From Brienomyrus brachyistius (lineage: Eukaryota > Chordata > Actinopteri > Osteoglossiformes > Mormyridae): DNA of 64,000 bases. This document shows, piece by piece, positions 35,056-47,862 of this stretch (within the stretch, counting starts at the first letter, position 1; the number at the start of each line of letters is the position of its first letter). The stretch covers positions 14,533,191 to 14,597,190 of the forward strand of contig NC_064540.1 of assembly GCF_023856365.1 (NCBI RefSeq), written 5' to 3'. A program made the translations under genes and the position numbers. A model generated the notes under the pieces. The model saw only the letters and a list, made by a program, of their open reading frames with translations, was not told the origin of the DNA and did no database searches.

Positions 35056-37182
35056 GACTGGTGCTTGGTTCCCCCTGTGCCACCGTATTTTAAAAAAGTC
35101 CTTTCTAGTATTGCCTCGATTAAACACAGAAATTTCTAAATGTCCATTATACATTTTTATTATTATTCCTTTGAAAGAACAGGCTGACATGTGCTCAGTT
35201 TGTGTGAAACATCTTTCACTTATACTACCAAATTCCAAACATAAAACACATCAAAATAAAACCCGTCACATATGACAGAGGTTTCTAACACTGAACACCA
35301 GTGAGCACCAGACTAAATTTCAAGTTTGATTAGAGTTTGAGCTGAGCAATCAGAGAGATTGTTAATGTGGACTTAATGCCAGACTTGGCTTCAGACACCA
35401 GCCATTAAGTAATGAAATGTTAAGCACAGGGTCAGCATGGCAACCAGGGATAAGAGGGAGGAGCCAGTTGGGGGAAAAGGGCGAGGATTGGCCATGAAGG
35501 GTGCTCATAAGGCTCAAGTTTACAGTGAAAATAATCGATGAGATGGTCTTCATTACCTTCACCATCTGCTAGGGTAACTCGTGCAGTGCGTTGTTAGAAA
35601 GCTGGTGTAAGACCGGAGGAAGGCCTTGGTCCGAATTCGTGATGGTTTGTTAATTCATTCCCTGCTGTCCATCCATAACCCGGAAAGCAAGGGTCCAAAT
35701 CACAACCCCCCCTTTCTCCACCATCTTCCCAACTGTGCACTGAAATGCTGTATGTGCCTCCTACTGGATTTGAAAGCCTTACCCTGCCTCAACCTACCTC
35801 ACTCTGCCTCACTTTGCCTCACTCTGCCTCACCCCACTCCTGATTCCACTGTGTTTGAAGTCAGCAAATTTACCGATTCATAATCACAAGCAGGATGTGA
35901 CATGTGAGAGAAATTATGCAGCCTTTCAGCAGTCCTTTCCATGCTGTGTAGCATCCTATCTCCAAACCTTTGCCCTAAATCCAGAGTAATACTTAGGGCT
36001 GGCCAGGTCTTTCTCTCTGCTGGATTCGTTTGGCTGGCACAATGGATTCATTTGTTGTGGATTTGACTGCCTCCATCTCCAGTGCTGCATCACTATCATA
36101 CGGATCCCGTGAATTCAGCACAATGTGCTCCGGTGCCTTGGGGAGCGGTTGGGGGGTGATTTTCCGGGCTACTGCCATCAAATATCCGCTCACTGGGTGG
36201 GGAATAAGCTTGCACCAACAAAGTGCTTTACATTTTCCTACTGGCGCCAGTGAATGCAGTTGAGGGTCAGCAGCTCCTTCGCAGCAATCCCTGCTGATCA
36301 TCCTTTGTTATCGCACAGAGCCGACTAAGGTAAAAGCGTGTGCCAAACACGACTGCGAAAGTGATCACTTTGACGGTTAGTAGTGTTTGTGTAGTGGGTC
36401 CTGAGGACAGTAACTGTTCAGTCTCTGATGCTACTGGATTAAAGAGAAGGGAATTTTGCCAACAAACTATGCATATATATATATATACCATGTTATAAAT
36501 TACAAACTGAGTTTCCCTCCAATGAAAGAGCCCACAGTTTGGCAGGTGCGTCGCTTTTCACAGCTGAGATTGGAGGTGGAAAGAAATCATCTCTTTTGGA
36601 GCGTCTCAGAGGCCAGAAGTGATTCATATCAGTCATTGAAAGCAGTAGGTTAATGAAAGGAAGGGGTCTTCACTGGCTGAGCTCGAGGTTTTCGAACATT
36701 TGGAGTCTGTGTTGCTTTGACACTGACACGTCTGGGTAACAATGGAGAGAGTTACTGCAGAAACAGGCATCGTCAAGGAGACTGAAAACTCCCTACAATC
36801 AGTTACATAACAGAGCCACCTGTTGCAATTAAAATCCTATTAAAATCCAGCTTTGTCTTTTATAGGCACTCACTTTCCTTGGTTTAATGCCCCGGAGTGA
36901 GACTGGAACAGAACCATGTACCGCAGAGGGAGATGACAGGAGGGAACGGGAACCATATTTGTGCACAGAGGTCGAGATGGATTTAACGATGTTGCAGCGA
37001 GGAATGAAAGATGGATCTTTTGGCATCATGGGAACCATCGTCTAACATTGATACTTATCTATATAACACATCCATTTGCTAAACACTGGGTCAAGTTAGG
37101 GGTTTTGGGGCACAAAGCTTCAGAGGTGGCACTGGAGCAGTAAAAAGTAATGCAGGTAGTGCAGATATATAATGTATTTCTG

Positions 37183-37701
37183 TCCCCAACACCCAATGGC
37201 CAGTTTATAAGGTACATGTGCTCGTTATCGCAAACATCCAGCTCCTACGTGCGGGGAATCATATGGTCGGAACTGAATGCAGACAGCAGGCAGACAGGGG
37301 CAAGAGGCTTGGTGACTGTTTGGCAGAACATCAGGACACTTTTGGTCTAAATGTTTTTAAACACGGTGTGATCATTAATGCCGGATGCACCAGTGCCTGT
37401 ATCTCAGAAACAGCCGTCCACCTGGGATTTTTGCACAGCACAGCGTGTAGAGAACAAAATATGTCCAGTCAGGGGCAGTTCTGTGCTGAAAACTCTGTGT
37501 TAATGAGAGAGGTCAGAGAAGAATGGGAGGACTCGTTACAGCTAACAGGAAGGCCAGAAGTGCAAAAATAACAGCTCCGGACGGCGGCGGTCGGCAGAAA
37601 GACTCCTCACACCACACATTTCCTCTACCCATGAAACATTTTTGGAGGCAAATGGCGATCCTACCCAATACTGGCCAGGTTTACCTATTATTGTACCCAA
37701 T
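37183..37701 (+). mobile_element. Tc1/mariner relic, N-terminal transposase part only
   Basis: The left end ggccagtttataaggtacat and the right-side caggtttacctattattgta resemble the two terminal repeats of a widespread fish Tc1 family. Between them a frame at about 37350-37560 retains the helix-turn-helix signature ACISETAVHLGF and the later REQ..SSQGQFCAENSVLMRE. The DDE catalytic part is deleted. The right terminus is interrupted by or abuts the hAT element at 37702. Confidence 0.75.
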
Positions 37702-37994
37702 CAGGGATGGATTACGGACCGGGCCAGCGGGGCCGCTGCCCAGGGGCCCTTGGGGTGCAGGGGGCCCATGGGGCCCCTAGCCCAAAACAATTTGCAACGC
37801 TTATCAACAATGTATTTTCGTTTGTCTATTTTAGAGGGCCTACATTCTTTGATCCTTTGCCTACAAGGGCCCCTGACCCTATAGGGAGAGCATTTGGCTG
37901 CCAAGGGCCCTTGAATTGTGGTGGTGGTGGTGGTGCTGGTGGTGCCTCGCAAATGTTTTGCCCAGGGGCCCACACAACCCATAATCCGTCCCTG
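37702..37994. mobile_element. Non-autonomous hAT element with perfect 8-bp target duplication
   Basis: The termini cagggatggattacggacc and, from the other end, cagggacggattatgggttg are inverted repeats. Next come subterminal gcccaggggccc blocks in both orientations. It is flanked by tacccaat at 37694-37701 and again at 37995-38002, a perfect 8-bp duplication as made by hAT transposases. Its 293 bp contain no transposase, so it depends on a partner element. Confidence 0.93.
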
Positions 37995-39001
37995 TACCCA
38001 ATGTGTGTATGACTAGAACCTTGCTAGAGGTCAGAGGAATTATGAATCAATGGCAGATTGAGAAGACCAATGCACACTCACTCCTAGCCCTTATTTTGCA
38101 CCTCTTTATCTGCCTCTTAGTTTATTGCTTATTCCGTTTGCACGTTATTCTTTCCTTAGCATCTTTTCATTCGAGTCTTTATGACATGCGTCTACAGTCT
38201 TTCAGTTGTATTCCTTATTTCGTTTGCATCTTACACTTCTGGGCCGACCTATACTGGTCTGACGTTCCTGTAAACATTAGCGTCCTGACTTCATAATGAG
38301 ACACTGGATATTACAGCAAACACAGAGAGTGGTTATACAGCTCTGTGTACCGACAGACAGGGTGAGTAATATTGATAGATGTGCTTTTTGTTTGTTCTTT
38401 ATCTTACATTTTAGTGTAAATTGGTGTGGACTTTCGTGGCACAGCTATAAAATCCCATTAGATATAAGATACACAACACCTTTATATTAAAATCCGCACG
38501 ACAATTAAAACACTGACAGGCATATTCTTACAGGATTGAGGAGAAACAAGTAAAAGTCAGTTCGTTAACTTTCCTGTAAATGTGCCCTTTTAACATAATG
38601 TGCTGTTGTTCTCTAATTAAAAACAAATGCCTCTAGAGCCAAAGAGAACAACTGTGCATTATGAGGCTTAAAAAAGATTTAAAACATTCACCGGAGAAAG
38701 ACTCATGTCTTCCATAAAACCTGTGACCTTTTTGCCCATATTTCTGATGACAGTCACCCTAATATATTTCACTTGAAGTTCATTCATTAAAATTAGTTGG
38801 CTAACTCTTAACTCTGTTCATTTAGAAAATATCATTTGCCACACCAAGATAAACAGCCCTCTTTCTAAAGTGATTCCACAAACTGTTAATCTCGTATCTT
38901 CTATCTAATAACAAACTATCAAATGTTATAATGCATTGATCTCTGCTACTGGATTTTCTCCACACACGCAACCATATGAAAAATATATTGTATCTATATA
39001 T

Positions 39002-39200
39002 TATCCATCCATCCATATATAACTACTGATCCAGTACAGGGTCTTAGTGAAATAACGCACAACAAAGACACATAAGGCTAAGAATAAGGGAAAACTGGAC
39101 TGCACTGGAATGGCCAGCAGGGGGCTCTGCTGCCTGGGACAAGTCCCAGGCCCCTAGCGACCCGGAGCTGGAAGGGAGGTTGGAAGGCGGATGGCTGGAT
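39002..39200. mobile_element. Two inverted L2-like tails
   Basis: Starts with atccatccatccat and ends with ggaaggcggatggctggatg. The middle contains ggactgcactggaatggcca and a short palindrome around gcctgggacaagtcccaggc. The arrangement is the same as at 19803-20003. Confidence 0.5.
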
Positions 39201-39774
39201 GTGTCATATAACTGAAGAAGGTTAAAAGCTGGTTACAAATCATCTGGCAGCATACGGGTTGGTGCCCAAGTCAGTTGTATTAATCATGGCGTATATGAGG
39301 GAGGACTACAACAGCACACCCATTCCATGTCCCCTGGGGGCCTTAAGTGTTTCGCTCAGCCTGGGAGAGGTGGGCCAGTTCTTTTGTGTGGGAGTTGACA
39401 TTAAGAATCCTACAGAGGCCTTTCCCTTAAAGAAACGGGACCCTGCTTTATTAATTCCCTCTCACAATGGCCCAGAGACTCCGCCTCCTCGATAGGTCCA
39501 CAGGCTCGCCAGGCAAACTCAAGTCTTCTTCACACAATGGACTTATTTGTGGGGCAAAGTATGTAATTTGCTCTGCAACTGGCATTCATTGGGAAAAGAC
39601 AAAGGCGGCTTTGATACTTTGTCAAGGGAAGCCACACTACATGCAAACGTACACATATGACAGGAAGGGATTCTTCTTAACGTGACAGTCAGGAGAGGCA
39701 GAAATGACGAAGGCACTGAAGTGACCTCGGTAGCTGGAGCGTGAGTGTGATCCCCGTGCAAATTGGCTAAACCT

Positions 39775-39841
39775 GCCATCTGCTCAGGCACCTGCTCGGA
39801 CACCTGCTCGGGCACCTTCTCAGGGACCTGCTCGGACACCT
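39775..39841. repeat. 12-bp tandem repeat
   Basis: About five copies of cacctgctcgga and variants. Confidence 0.85.
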
Positions 39842-40654
39842 GCGAACGGCGCGGGTCCTAGAAGAGAGCATGAATCAGTGCATATGGCCGGTGCCATGGG
39901 TCCGTCAGCGCTGGTGAAATGAGGACCGACCCTAAGGGTGAAGAGAACATGTTTGTTTGCTTGTGAAGTATCCAATGTTATGTACCACCTTATTGACTTT
40001 TCCATGACTATAGGCTCTTAACTGATTGTTAAATGGCCAATTTTCATCATAAGCAAAATAGTTTTTTGCTTTGCACTGGATCATTCGAATGCTCTGGGGT
40101 TCTGTCTGGCTAAGTATGTATCATTTTTGCCCAGTACTTGTTCTCAGGTGAATAGAGTTAAGATAAATCACGTCATGTTGTGCCCTGAATGCGATACAAT
40201 AGACTACAATGCTTCTCAATTAAAACAAATACTATTTCAGTTGGAAGCAACACCAGGCATCATATGAGATGATTATAATGCTGCACAGAGGTTTCTGAGA
40301 ATTTCTGTACTTTGAAATAGTTTTATAAGTATTTCAGCGTGAGGGATTTTCCACAGATGAGCTGACATTACTCCAGTGAGCGTGCAGCCATTTCCCCCCA
40401 TTTTGTTTTTACATAACAAAATTGCATCAGTTAGTCGCACGGCACTGTGACAGGGTAATTAGCCGCAGTGGGACAGCTGCCGCGATGTAATTGGCTGTGT
40501 CAGATCCGGTATATGGAGGTATGCATCGCTTCCTCACGCCAGCTATCAGCTGTTGAGCATCTGTATCTGTGAGAACTGGCGCAGTGCGAAGACAGCAGAA
40601 CAAGCTCCTCTCATGGATCCATGTAAATAAAAATGCATTCTTATTCTGCCTTGA

Positions 40655-40870
40655 GGCGGTGTGCGGCTCAGTAGGTTATGGATCTGTGCCCATGTCCAGA
40701 AGGTTGTCGGATCGAATCCTGGAGCTGGTAAGGTAATAAGATGACTGTTGGGCCTTTGAGCGAGACCCTTAACACCAACTGCTCTAGAGGCCCTGAATGC
40801 TGGCTGACCCTGTGCCCTGAAGCCAGGCTTTCCTCACATGAAATAAATAAGTGCAAATAAATGAGTAAAT
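40655..40870 (+). mobile_element. tRNA-derived SINE, best-preserved copy
   Basis: The A-box region tgtgcggctcagtaggttat and B-box region ggttgtcggatcgaatcctg are correctly spaced. They are followed by the family core gagcgagacccttaacacca and the tail caggctttcctcacatgaaa with aataaat repeats. It serves as the reference copy for the other SINEs in the window. Confidence 0.85.
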
Positions 40871-41344
40871 AAACTGTGTAGTCAAGGAATGATGTAATGC
40901 CTGCAAACTCATTCTGGCTTTCAGAAGGAATGAAGGAAAAGGTCTGATTCCAAGGGACTAGAAACATGTAAAAGAACCGTTTGTAGCTCAGAAACAACAG
41001 AGAAGCTATGAATGAGCAATTTTTAAGCTAGAGCGGTCTAGGTATGGTTCAGTCATCATTATGTTGAGCAGTAGTCCTGGCAATTTGCCATTGGATTCGG
41101 AAAGGAGCCCATCAGTGTCTGGTTCACTTTAGGAAGCCAGACTGTGATTTGTGATGCAGGTGGATGATTCATTCACCCGTCAACTGGTCAAACGCGTGCT
41201 GCTGCAGTGCTGAGAAGTTGTGGGTGTTTGTTGTTAGACAACACGTTGTAACTTCGAAGATGCTAACAAGACTATTATAGCAACAGCAAGTTTTGCTAAA
41301 GGCTTCTGTTTAACTACCTATCTTCCAATCACTTCACAAGTGAG

Positions 41345-41545
41345 GAATCCTTGTGGTCAGAGAGCAGGTTAGCCAGACTTTAGTAGTCATGGTTAAGGGG
41401 CTTATTCAAGGGCCTACACTGGTCTACACTGGCCTACACTGGTTACCTGGTCAATCATGGATTCAAACCCATAACTTTCTGGATGTAGACACAGATCTGT
41501 TAGACCATAAACTGCACACTGCCTCACAGAGTCTTCAGAGACTCT
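41345..41545 (-). mobile_element. SINE remnant, minus orientation
   Basis: Reverse strand: ggcagtgtgcagtttatggt as the head, gttatgggtttgaatccatg as the B-box region, then the core near ttaaggggcttattcaaggg on the plus strand. A small (ctacactgg)n duplication lies inside. Confidence 0.65.
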
Positions 41546-41571
41546 CCCAGGTAACAGAGGGTACAAGGCAG

Positions 41572-41728
41572 GGCACCCCCCAGCCTTGCACCCCCCAGCC
41601 TTGCACCCCCCAGCCTTGCACACCCCGGTCTTGTGCATTGTGCTGCCTGGGATAGGCTCCAAAGCCCTGCAAACCTGACCAGATTATGCTGGTGGAAGAT
41701 GGATGGATGGATGGATGGATGGATGGAT
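41572..41728 (+). mobile_element. 15-bp repeat followed by L2-like tail
   Basis: Four copies of gcaccccccagcctt (41572-41632) sit inside an L2-like 3' end that continues with gcctgggataggctccaaag and finishes in (GGAT)n at 41697-41728. The 15-bp repeat is probably a local expansion within the element. Confidence 0.7.
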
Positions 41729-42086
41729 GAGCTATTTAAAAAATGACCAATTGTATATCATGTATCAAGACGAACATCATATCCATACTCATCCCTCCAT
41801 CCTCAGACCGTGTCTTTGGGGGGCATCGCTATGGCACATGCCCAGTAGCTCAGGGTTCTGAGCTCTCTCTCCAGTGGCACAGACTCTAACTCTGTCTATA
41901 CTCATTTTCCAATCAAACATCTTTGTTTTCATGTTATTGAAAGACACCAAACAATTCATCAAATCGTTATTCCAAGAAAGTAAAACTATTTGGTACCTTT
42001 GTCGAGCCACTCTGCAAAATAGTCACAGAACATATCATTTAAAATATTAAGTTCGTAGCATCTTGGCTCAACTTCAGCCCTGCCTT

Positions 42087-42103
42087 GGGGGGGGGGGGGG
42101 GGG
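42087..42103. repeat. Run of 17 G
   Basis: An uninterrupted poly(G) tract followed by tgggggaggg, a potential G-quadruplex site on the plus strand. Confidence 0.95.
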
Positions 42104-42190
42104 TGGGGGAGGGACCTATTCCAGGCAGCCTGGATGAGTACAGATAAATGCCAGTGTATTCTAGGCCACATATACAACCATACGTCCTGG

Positions 42191-42850
42191 TAGGGCTGAG
42201 CGATATGGTGAAATACTTTATCATGGTAATTTTTTCACATCAGATGATATTGATGGTTATTATAGTATAGCTCAAACCATTATTTCTTTACTTCAATGCT
42301 CCATTTTTGCTTAAAATCCCCTTACAATCACCCATAGACAGATTCAAAGCATGAAAAATGGTGACAAACTGAATGGACTATAATCTAATTTTAATAAATA
42401 TTAATAAATATTAATATAATCTTACAAAAGTTAACTTTTTTGTCATAGGGCATAACACTAGAAATCGCAAAGAATATGTTTTGTTGCTACGTTTTTCTCT
42501 GTCTGCCTTGTTGTTCATTCCAGGTAATGGATTTGACCAGGGCTGGGCGATATGCCCTAAAAATTATATCACAATATGTTCAGTGATTTTCACAATATTG
42601 ATATTTATAACAATATTGTAAAATCCATATGTTATGATGACTAAATAGTTTTACTAATAATTATGTATAAATATAAACATGTGACAGATATAATGATAAA
42701 TTAAACCAACAATGTAGTACATTTTAACTGCCAATTTCGCAATAAATCAAGTGTTTAGTTTATATCCTGATACTCATGATGTCCAAAATGATGTGAATGA
42801 ATGTTCATAATCATGACGCGATATTTTGGCGATATATCACCCAGCCGTAC
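42191..42850. mobile_element. hAT-like 'ggctgggcgatat' repeat, two ends
   Basis: tagggctgagcgatatggtg at 42191 and cagggctgggcgatatgccc at 42539 are two left-type ends. The segment closes with gcgatatatcacccagccgt, the inverted complement. This AT-rich family with gggcgatat termini is widespread in fish. There is no coding capacity. I cannot tell whether it is one element with an insertion or two adjacent copies. Confidence 0.65.
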
Positions 42851-42879
42851 ATCGCGGGCAGCTGAACTGACTGCTGGTC

Positions 42880-43610
42880 TTTGTCTGTGGGAGAAAATCC
42901 ACACAACAAAGGGAGAACATGCAAACACCATAGACATGGGGAGAACATGTAAGCACCACACACACGGGGAGAACATGTAAGCACCACACACACGGGGAGA
43001 ACATGCAAGCACCACACACACGGGGAGAACATGCAAACACCACACACACGGGGAGAACATGTAAGCAAAACACACACGGGGAGAACATGCAAACACCACA
43101 CACACGGGGAGAACATGTAAACACCATACACACGGGGAGAACATGCAAGCACCACACACACGGGAAGAACATGCAAACACCACACACACGGGGAGAACAA
43201 GCAAACACCACACACACGGGGAGAACATGCAAACACCACACACACGGGGAGAACATGCAAACACCATACACACGGGGAGAACATGCAAACACCACAGAAA
43301 TGGGGAGAACATGCAAACACCACAGACATGGGGAGAACATGCAAGCACCACACACACGGGGAGAACATGCAAGCACCACACACACGGGAAGAACATGCAA
43401 GCATCACACACACGGGGAGAACATGCAAACACCACAGACATGGGGAGAACATGCAAACACCACAGACATGGGGAGAACATGCAAGCACCACACACAAGGC
43501 ACACACGCAAACATCACAAACACAGGGGGAGAACATGCAAAAACGTAAACGGCATTCAAACCCTGAAAGCAGAAGGTGTGAACCAACCGTGCTACCCAGA
43601 CAGTCTCCAC
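42880..43610 (-). mobile_element. SINE/L2-like repeat with internal 28-bp array
   Basis: On the plus strand the left side (tgtgggagaaaatccacaca) and right side (ggcattcaaaccctgaaagc, aggtgtgaaccaaccgtgct) are decayed parts of a common fish element read in reverse. Between them, at about 42911-43545, are some 22 copies of a 28-bp unit gggagaacatgcaaacacca plus cacacacg. This equals the element's own segment normally present once (gtttgcatgttctccc in the sense direction). Open frames up to 251 codons here are artefacts. Confidence 0.88.
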
Positions 43611-45499
43611 GAAGCCCCAGATAAAACTGCAGTCTAGAACTATCTTACGTCAACCTGGCTCTAGCGTTTAATCAGCAGAGAGGGAATAACATGATAACGT
43701 TACCAAGTAAACATTTACAGCCTGTTCATCAGCAGACCAGCAGTATAATAGTAATGTGAGACATGAACATGAATCTGACCGCACATGTAAATAACGACAT
43801 GAACAGGACATTAGCAAAGCTTCTGCAAACACAGATTCAACCATTCTGACATGTATAATGTGAACAAAACATAGCTGAAAATGTGCCTACCTTTAGGTCC
43901 TAAAAATAAATAGGGATATATATTATGACAATTAGTGTGATCCTGTGTAAGTGTATTGTTTTCTTGCACTAATTACAACCTCGATTAAATACATGGTATT
44001 TCGATATGGATAGATGAGCAGCTCAGGTGACATTAGCATGCTGGTAGGGCAGGACTGTACTGGTGAAATTAATAATGATACATTCATCCTTTTTGCTTTT
44101 TAGAAGGATCTTGGCAAAAGAGACTATTATATAATGTATCATAACATAAACTGTATGCATACTGTAACACAGATTGTTATAGAACCGACAGTTCGATTTG
44201 GCCAAGAATGATTTTATGTTTTTTTTACCATGAAATGTCACAGATGAGTAAAAATAACACATAAGCCAGAGCCAAATGCACTGATCCACACTGAAAACTG
44301 CTGCAAAAAATAATCTAGGTTTTTTTTCAGTCAAATATTCATAAAATTAAAAATTTTCACAGAAAACTAGAACCCAAACAAACGTTCCATCATATGCTTT
44401 GTGACTCATCGGTCCTGAAAACAGACTTACTAAAACATTGCTGCCTTTAAATACATATTTGGGAGTAAATCAGGGAGAGCTGAGAGACCAGCGGTTCTGC
44501 TAAAGTGGAGATCTGGCTAAAATAAAGAGTGAGCTTTATCTTCTCTGACTGAGAACTTCTCTGAACCCAGCACTCAACCTTCAGTCAAATACCATGCATG
44601 GGACATGCAAGACAGTTTGTGGTGCACTTGTGTGTGGGAGCACAGGAAAGGCAGTCACTGTGCTACAAGCAGCTCGGCTGCATAGTGGCAACAAGGCGTT
44701 CCGTGTTAAGCTCACGTTACGGATCGTACAGACCAGAAGCCAGCGAAAGCCAAGATCAGGGAACGAGTGTGTGGACTAGCAGACGGACTGGGATCTACCA
44801 CTGATGTCTGTGTGAGAAATCCCACGATGCCCTGGGAGCCACCAGAGGGCACTTTGTTGTCCTCTGCTGTGAGCCCCCTCTCTGGAGAGCATCATAATGG
44901 TCTCTTCCAAGTCCTCTGCTCTTTACAGTAACTTGCTAGCGGCCCACATGACAAACAACACCTGTCTTCTTAAGTGCTGGCAAAAGGAAGATGCTCAAAT
45001 TATATTACCTTGCTGTCTATGTAAAGACTCTTGTAATAATAACCAGTAAAATTAACCAATACATCACAAACTAAACAGCAAAACACAGTTTACTTAGACA
45101 CCAGCTTTTCACTCTTTATTCCAAGGTAACGTGGCTTTTTCTCATACAGTCGTTCCTCCCGCCGTCCGGTTACTTACTTACCTTGACGATGCATAACATG
45201 ATGCCATTTGGATTCATTTAGAGGTTCTACCCATTAAATAAAATTAAATGCCCTCCATTTTTCCTTTACTGACTAATTTTAGTTGATAAACGTAGCCAGA
45301 TAATTCACTGTCTTTTCATAGCTGCAGGTCTGTGTTTCTCCTGGCAGTCTGTGTTTGGTCCTCACACTAATCTAGGCCTCCGTTAGCCTTATGCATTGGT
45401 GCCACAGCAAGTATCACTGTACCCTCATATCTCCTGGGTTTGGGATTTGAACTCCCCCCCCCCCCCCGAGTGTTTTCATGTTTCCCCCAAGTTTACTTA

Positions 45500-45630
45500 G
45501 ACTACTCCTGTGTTACACTATCACCCCATCCTGGGTGTCCCCTGCCTTGTGCCCTAGGCTGCTTTCGGACTGGCTCTAGCCACCCCCCTGTGACCGTGTC
45601 AGGGTCAGCTACTGGAAGATGGATGGCTGT
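45500..45630 (+). mobile_element. L2-like tail, decayed
   Basis: Reads caccccatcctgggtgtccc, ctgccttgtgccctaggctg and ends ctggaagatggatgg, the order expected of the L2-like 3' end. A run of 14 C lies just upstream at 45454-45467. Confidence 0.65.
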
Positions 45631-45829
45631 GTAACCTTAATTAACACTTTTGTATTGAAGGCTTCCATGTGTACTGCCTCTCCTTAGCAGGGGCCTGCAG
45701 CCAGGCTCACAGGCTCACAGGAGACCCCACGGAGGTCGCCTGATCTCCAGGAACACACGCCGCCTTTTCATGAATTATGCAGGCCCCATTTAGCCCCTTG
45801 GTAACAAAGAGCAGCAGCTGTGCAGACAC

Positions 45830-45850
45830 GGGGGGGGGGGGGGGGGGGGG
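45830..45850. repeat. Run of 21 G
   Basis: An uninterrupted 21-base poly(G) run in cadps intron 1, the longest G run in the window. Confidence 0.9.
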
Positions 45851-46384
45851 CAGGCACCGGCAGGAACAGGGGGGCAGGAGCGACAGAATTGTCAGGCGGG
45901 AGGCGCTGATTAGCATATCACAGCAGCTCTCTGCCATGCAGGTACACAGCTCAGTAAACAGCCAGTATCAGCCCACCGCTAACGCTGGCCAGCAGCAGGC
46001 TAAACCACCTGTGTGACTGAAGTGGGGGGGGGGGGCTGTTTGAGCATTTAGGCTAGCTGGCGATAGCAGGCACGCTATCGCAGCTTTCCAGGTTCCAGAT
46101 AACAAAGGTGACTTCATGCAATGCTGAACATATTCATCGCAATTAATTAGCAGAGGACTTTAATTTAATTTCATCAAGCACTTCATTTCTCCCAGCTTGG
46201 AGAAGCTAATGAAAGGCGCTGTGCGCTTTAACATGAGGTGAGACTATGACCCCGTATTGAAATAATAATGAAATAAATGTTTCATAACTTTTCACTATTC
46301 GCGGGGCAGAGATTCTGACTTATCAGGCATCACCCTACTCCTGATTTACACAGCTCTGTTATTTTAAGGTAAACCGTAATGGGC

Positions 46385-46590
46385 AGCAGTGGTGGTGTGT
46401 GGATTAGTGCCCTGTGCCAATGAGCAGAAGGTTCTTGGTTCAAATCCTGGGGTCAACAGAATGATGTTACTGTATACAGGTATTAAGGCCCCCTGAGCAT
46501 GGCCCTTAATCCCCCCCCTCCAGGGCCTGGCGGAGCCTGCTTACTCCACCATAGGCCACTTTGTATAAAAGCTTCAGCTAAATAGGTAAA
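46385..46590 (+). mobile_element. tRNA-derived SINE
   Basis: Head ggtggtgtgtggattagtgc, B-box region aggttcttggttcaaatcct, core gagcatggcccttaatcccc, and a tail near ttgtataaaagcttcagcta. It belongs to the same family as 40655-40870, in the same orientation. Confidence 0.75.
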
Positions 46591-47862
46591 CTGGGGCTCC
46601 AGCTTCTGGAAACTGAAGAGTCTTATTCACTCTGCCAGAGTAGCTGCTGGATTGACTGCAATGCGTAAGCAACAAGCGCATCTGCTTTTTATCCACGTCC
46701 TTTAAAGCAGAGAAGTAAGACTCACGGCCCGTTGTCCTGGGCAAAGGCTGTCACACAAACGCTCCGACTGGATCCATGGGATCAGTGAACAGATGGTGCA
46801 AATGTGGTGCTGCCTCACCTAGGCTTAGTCTCTGGCCTGCAGCGTAGATATGACTGCGAAGCTTTGCCCAGCCAACCCACTTTACTGCACCGCGTCTGGA
46901 AACCCAGCGAGCGTTTGCACACTCACGCTGCAACAGAGCCACGGCCGTTTGTCTCACCCTCCTAACGAGGTGGATGAACAGTAAGCAGAGATGAATTTGC
47001 CCTTTGCTGCAAAAAAGCACTTTGGCTTTGCTCTGTGACTTGGACTGTAGCTGGTCATTTTCATAAAACAGCCAATCAAATTCCTGGCATGGGCCCATTT
47101 CAACATCATATGTTTCAGTAGCGCAAAGACAAAAAGGGAAATGGGTCTAAAATGAGGCATTTTTCATCTCTGCTGTCCCCTAAACCCTCTAACTGAAGGT
47201 AAGAGCTTAGGCTGGTTCCCGTAAAATGACAGATGATGAAATGATGCATGACAGATTCATAACTCAGGCGTATTATTTCACATGGAGTGCCGGCCAGGGT
47301 AGCTAACACATGCTTCCCTTCAAGGTATAACCGTGATTTGGAGTTTTTCCTTACCTACCCAGGAGCGTCCTGCTCTGTTTGGATAAACACAAAGCCCCAC
47401 GCAGAATGAGATGAGCAGCTTCATGTCATCCATAAGAAGTTGGGCCTGAACTGGTTCATCGGGGCTTCTGAGAATGTCCTACCACAGCTGATGCCAAACA
47501 GCTGCCTAGGTACCGGAGCTTCATTCATGCTGTGCCCGAGCGGACAGGGGCAACTCCTGTCACATGGGAAAGCTGCACAATGTGGAAGTGGTGGAGGCTG
47601 AGATCCCATCACTGGAAGCAGGGAAGCACACGCTTGGATACTTTAAGGAATGCATCAAGCGACTGAAATGGCTCCCATCCCCTCTGGGCATGTTTCTTCC
47701 AGTTTGCTACCAGAGTGAGAGCAAAGATACAGGTTTAGGAGTCGACTGAACGTAAGGTTCTGTTAAAGGGACGCTGCTTAGTGCTTTCGGGAAGTTGACT
47801 CGGCAGCTGGTGGAGCCTGTCTCAGCGAGATCCTGCAACCAAACGTGCCACTGTCCATGCAT

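Noticed and set aside
39543..39839. Minus-strand frame with EQVPEQ repeats as a possible cadps exon
   Set aside because: It derives from a 12-bp tandem repeat; CAPS1 exons 1 and 2 join directly without it.
42755..43637. Cys/Val-rich and His/Thr-rich repeat proteins
   Set aside because: They arise from the 28-bp array inside a SINE/L2-like repeat, rotating through all frames.
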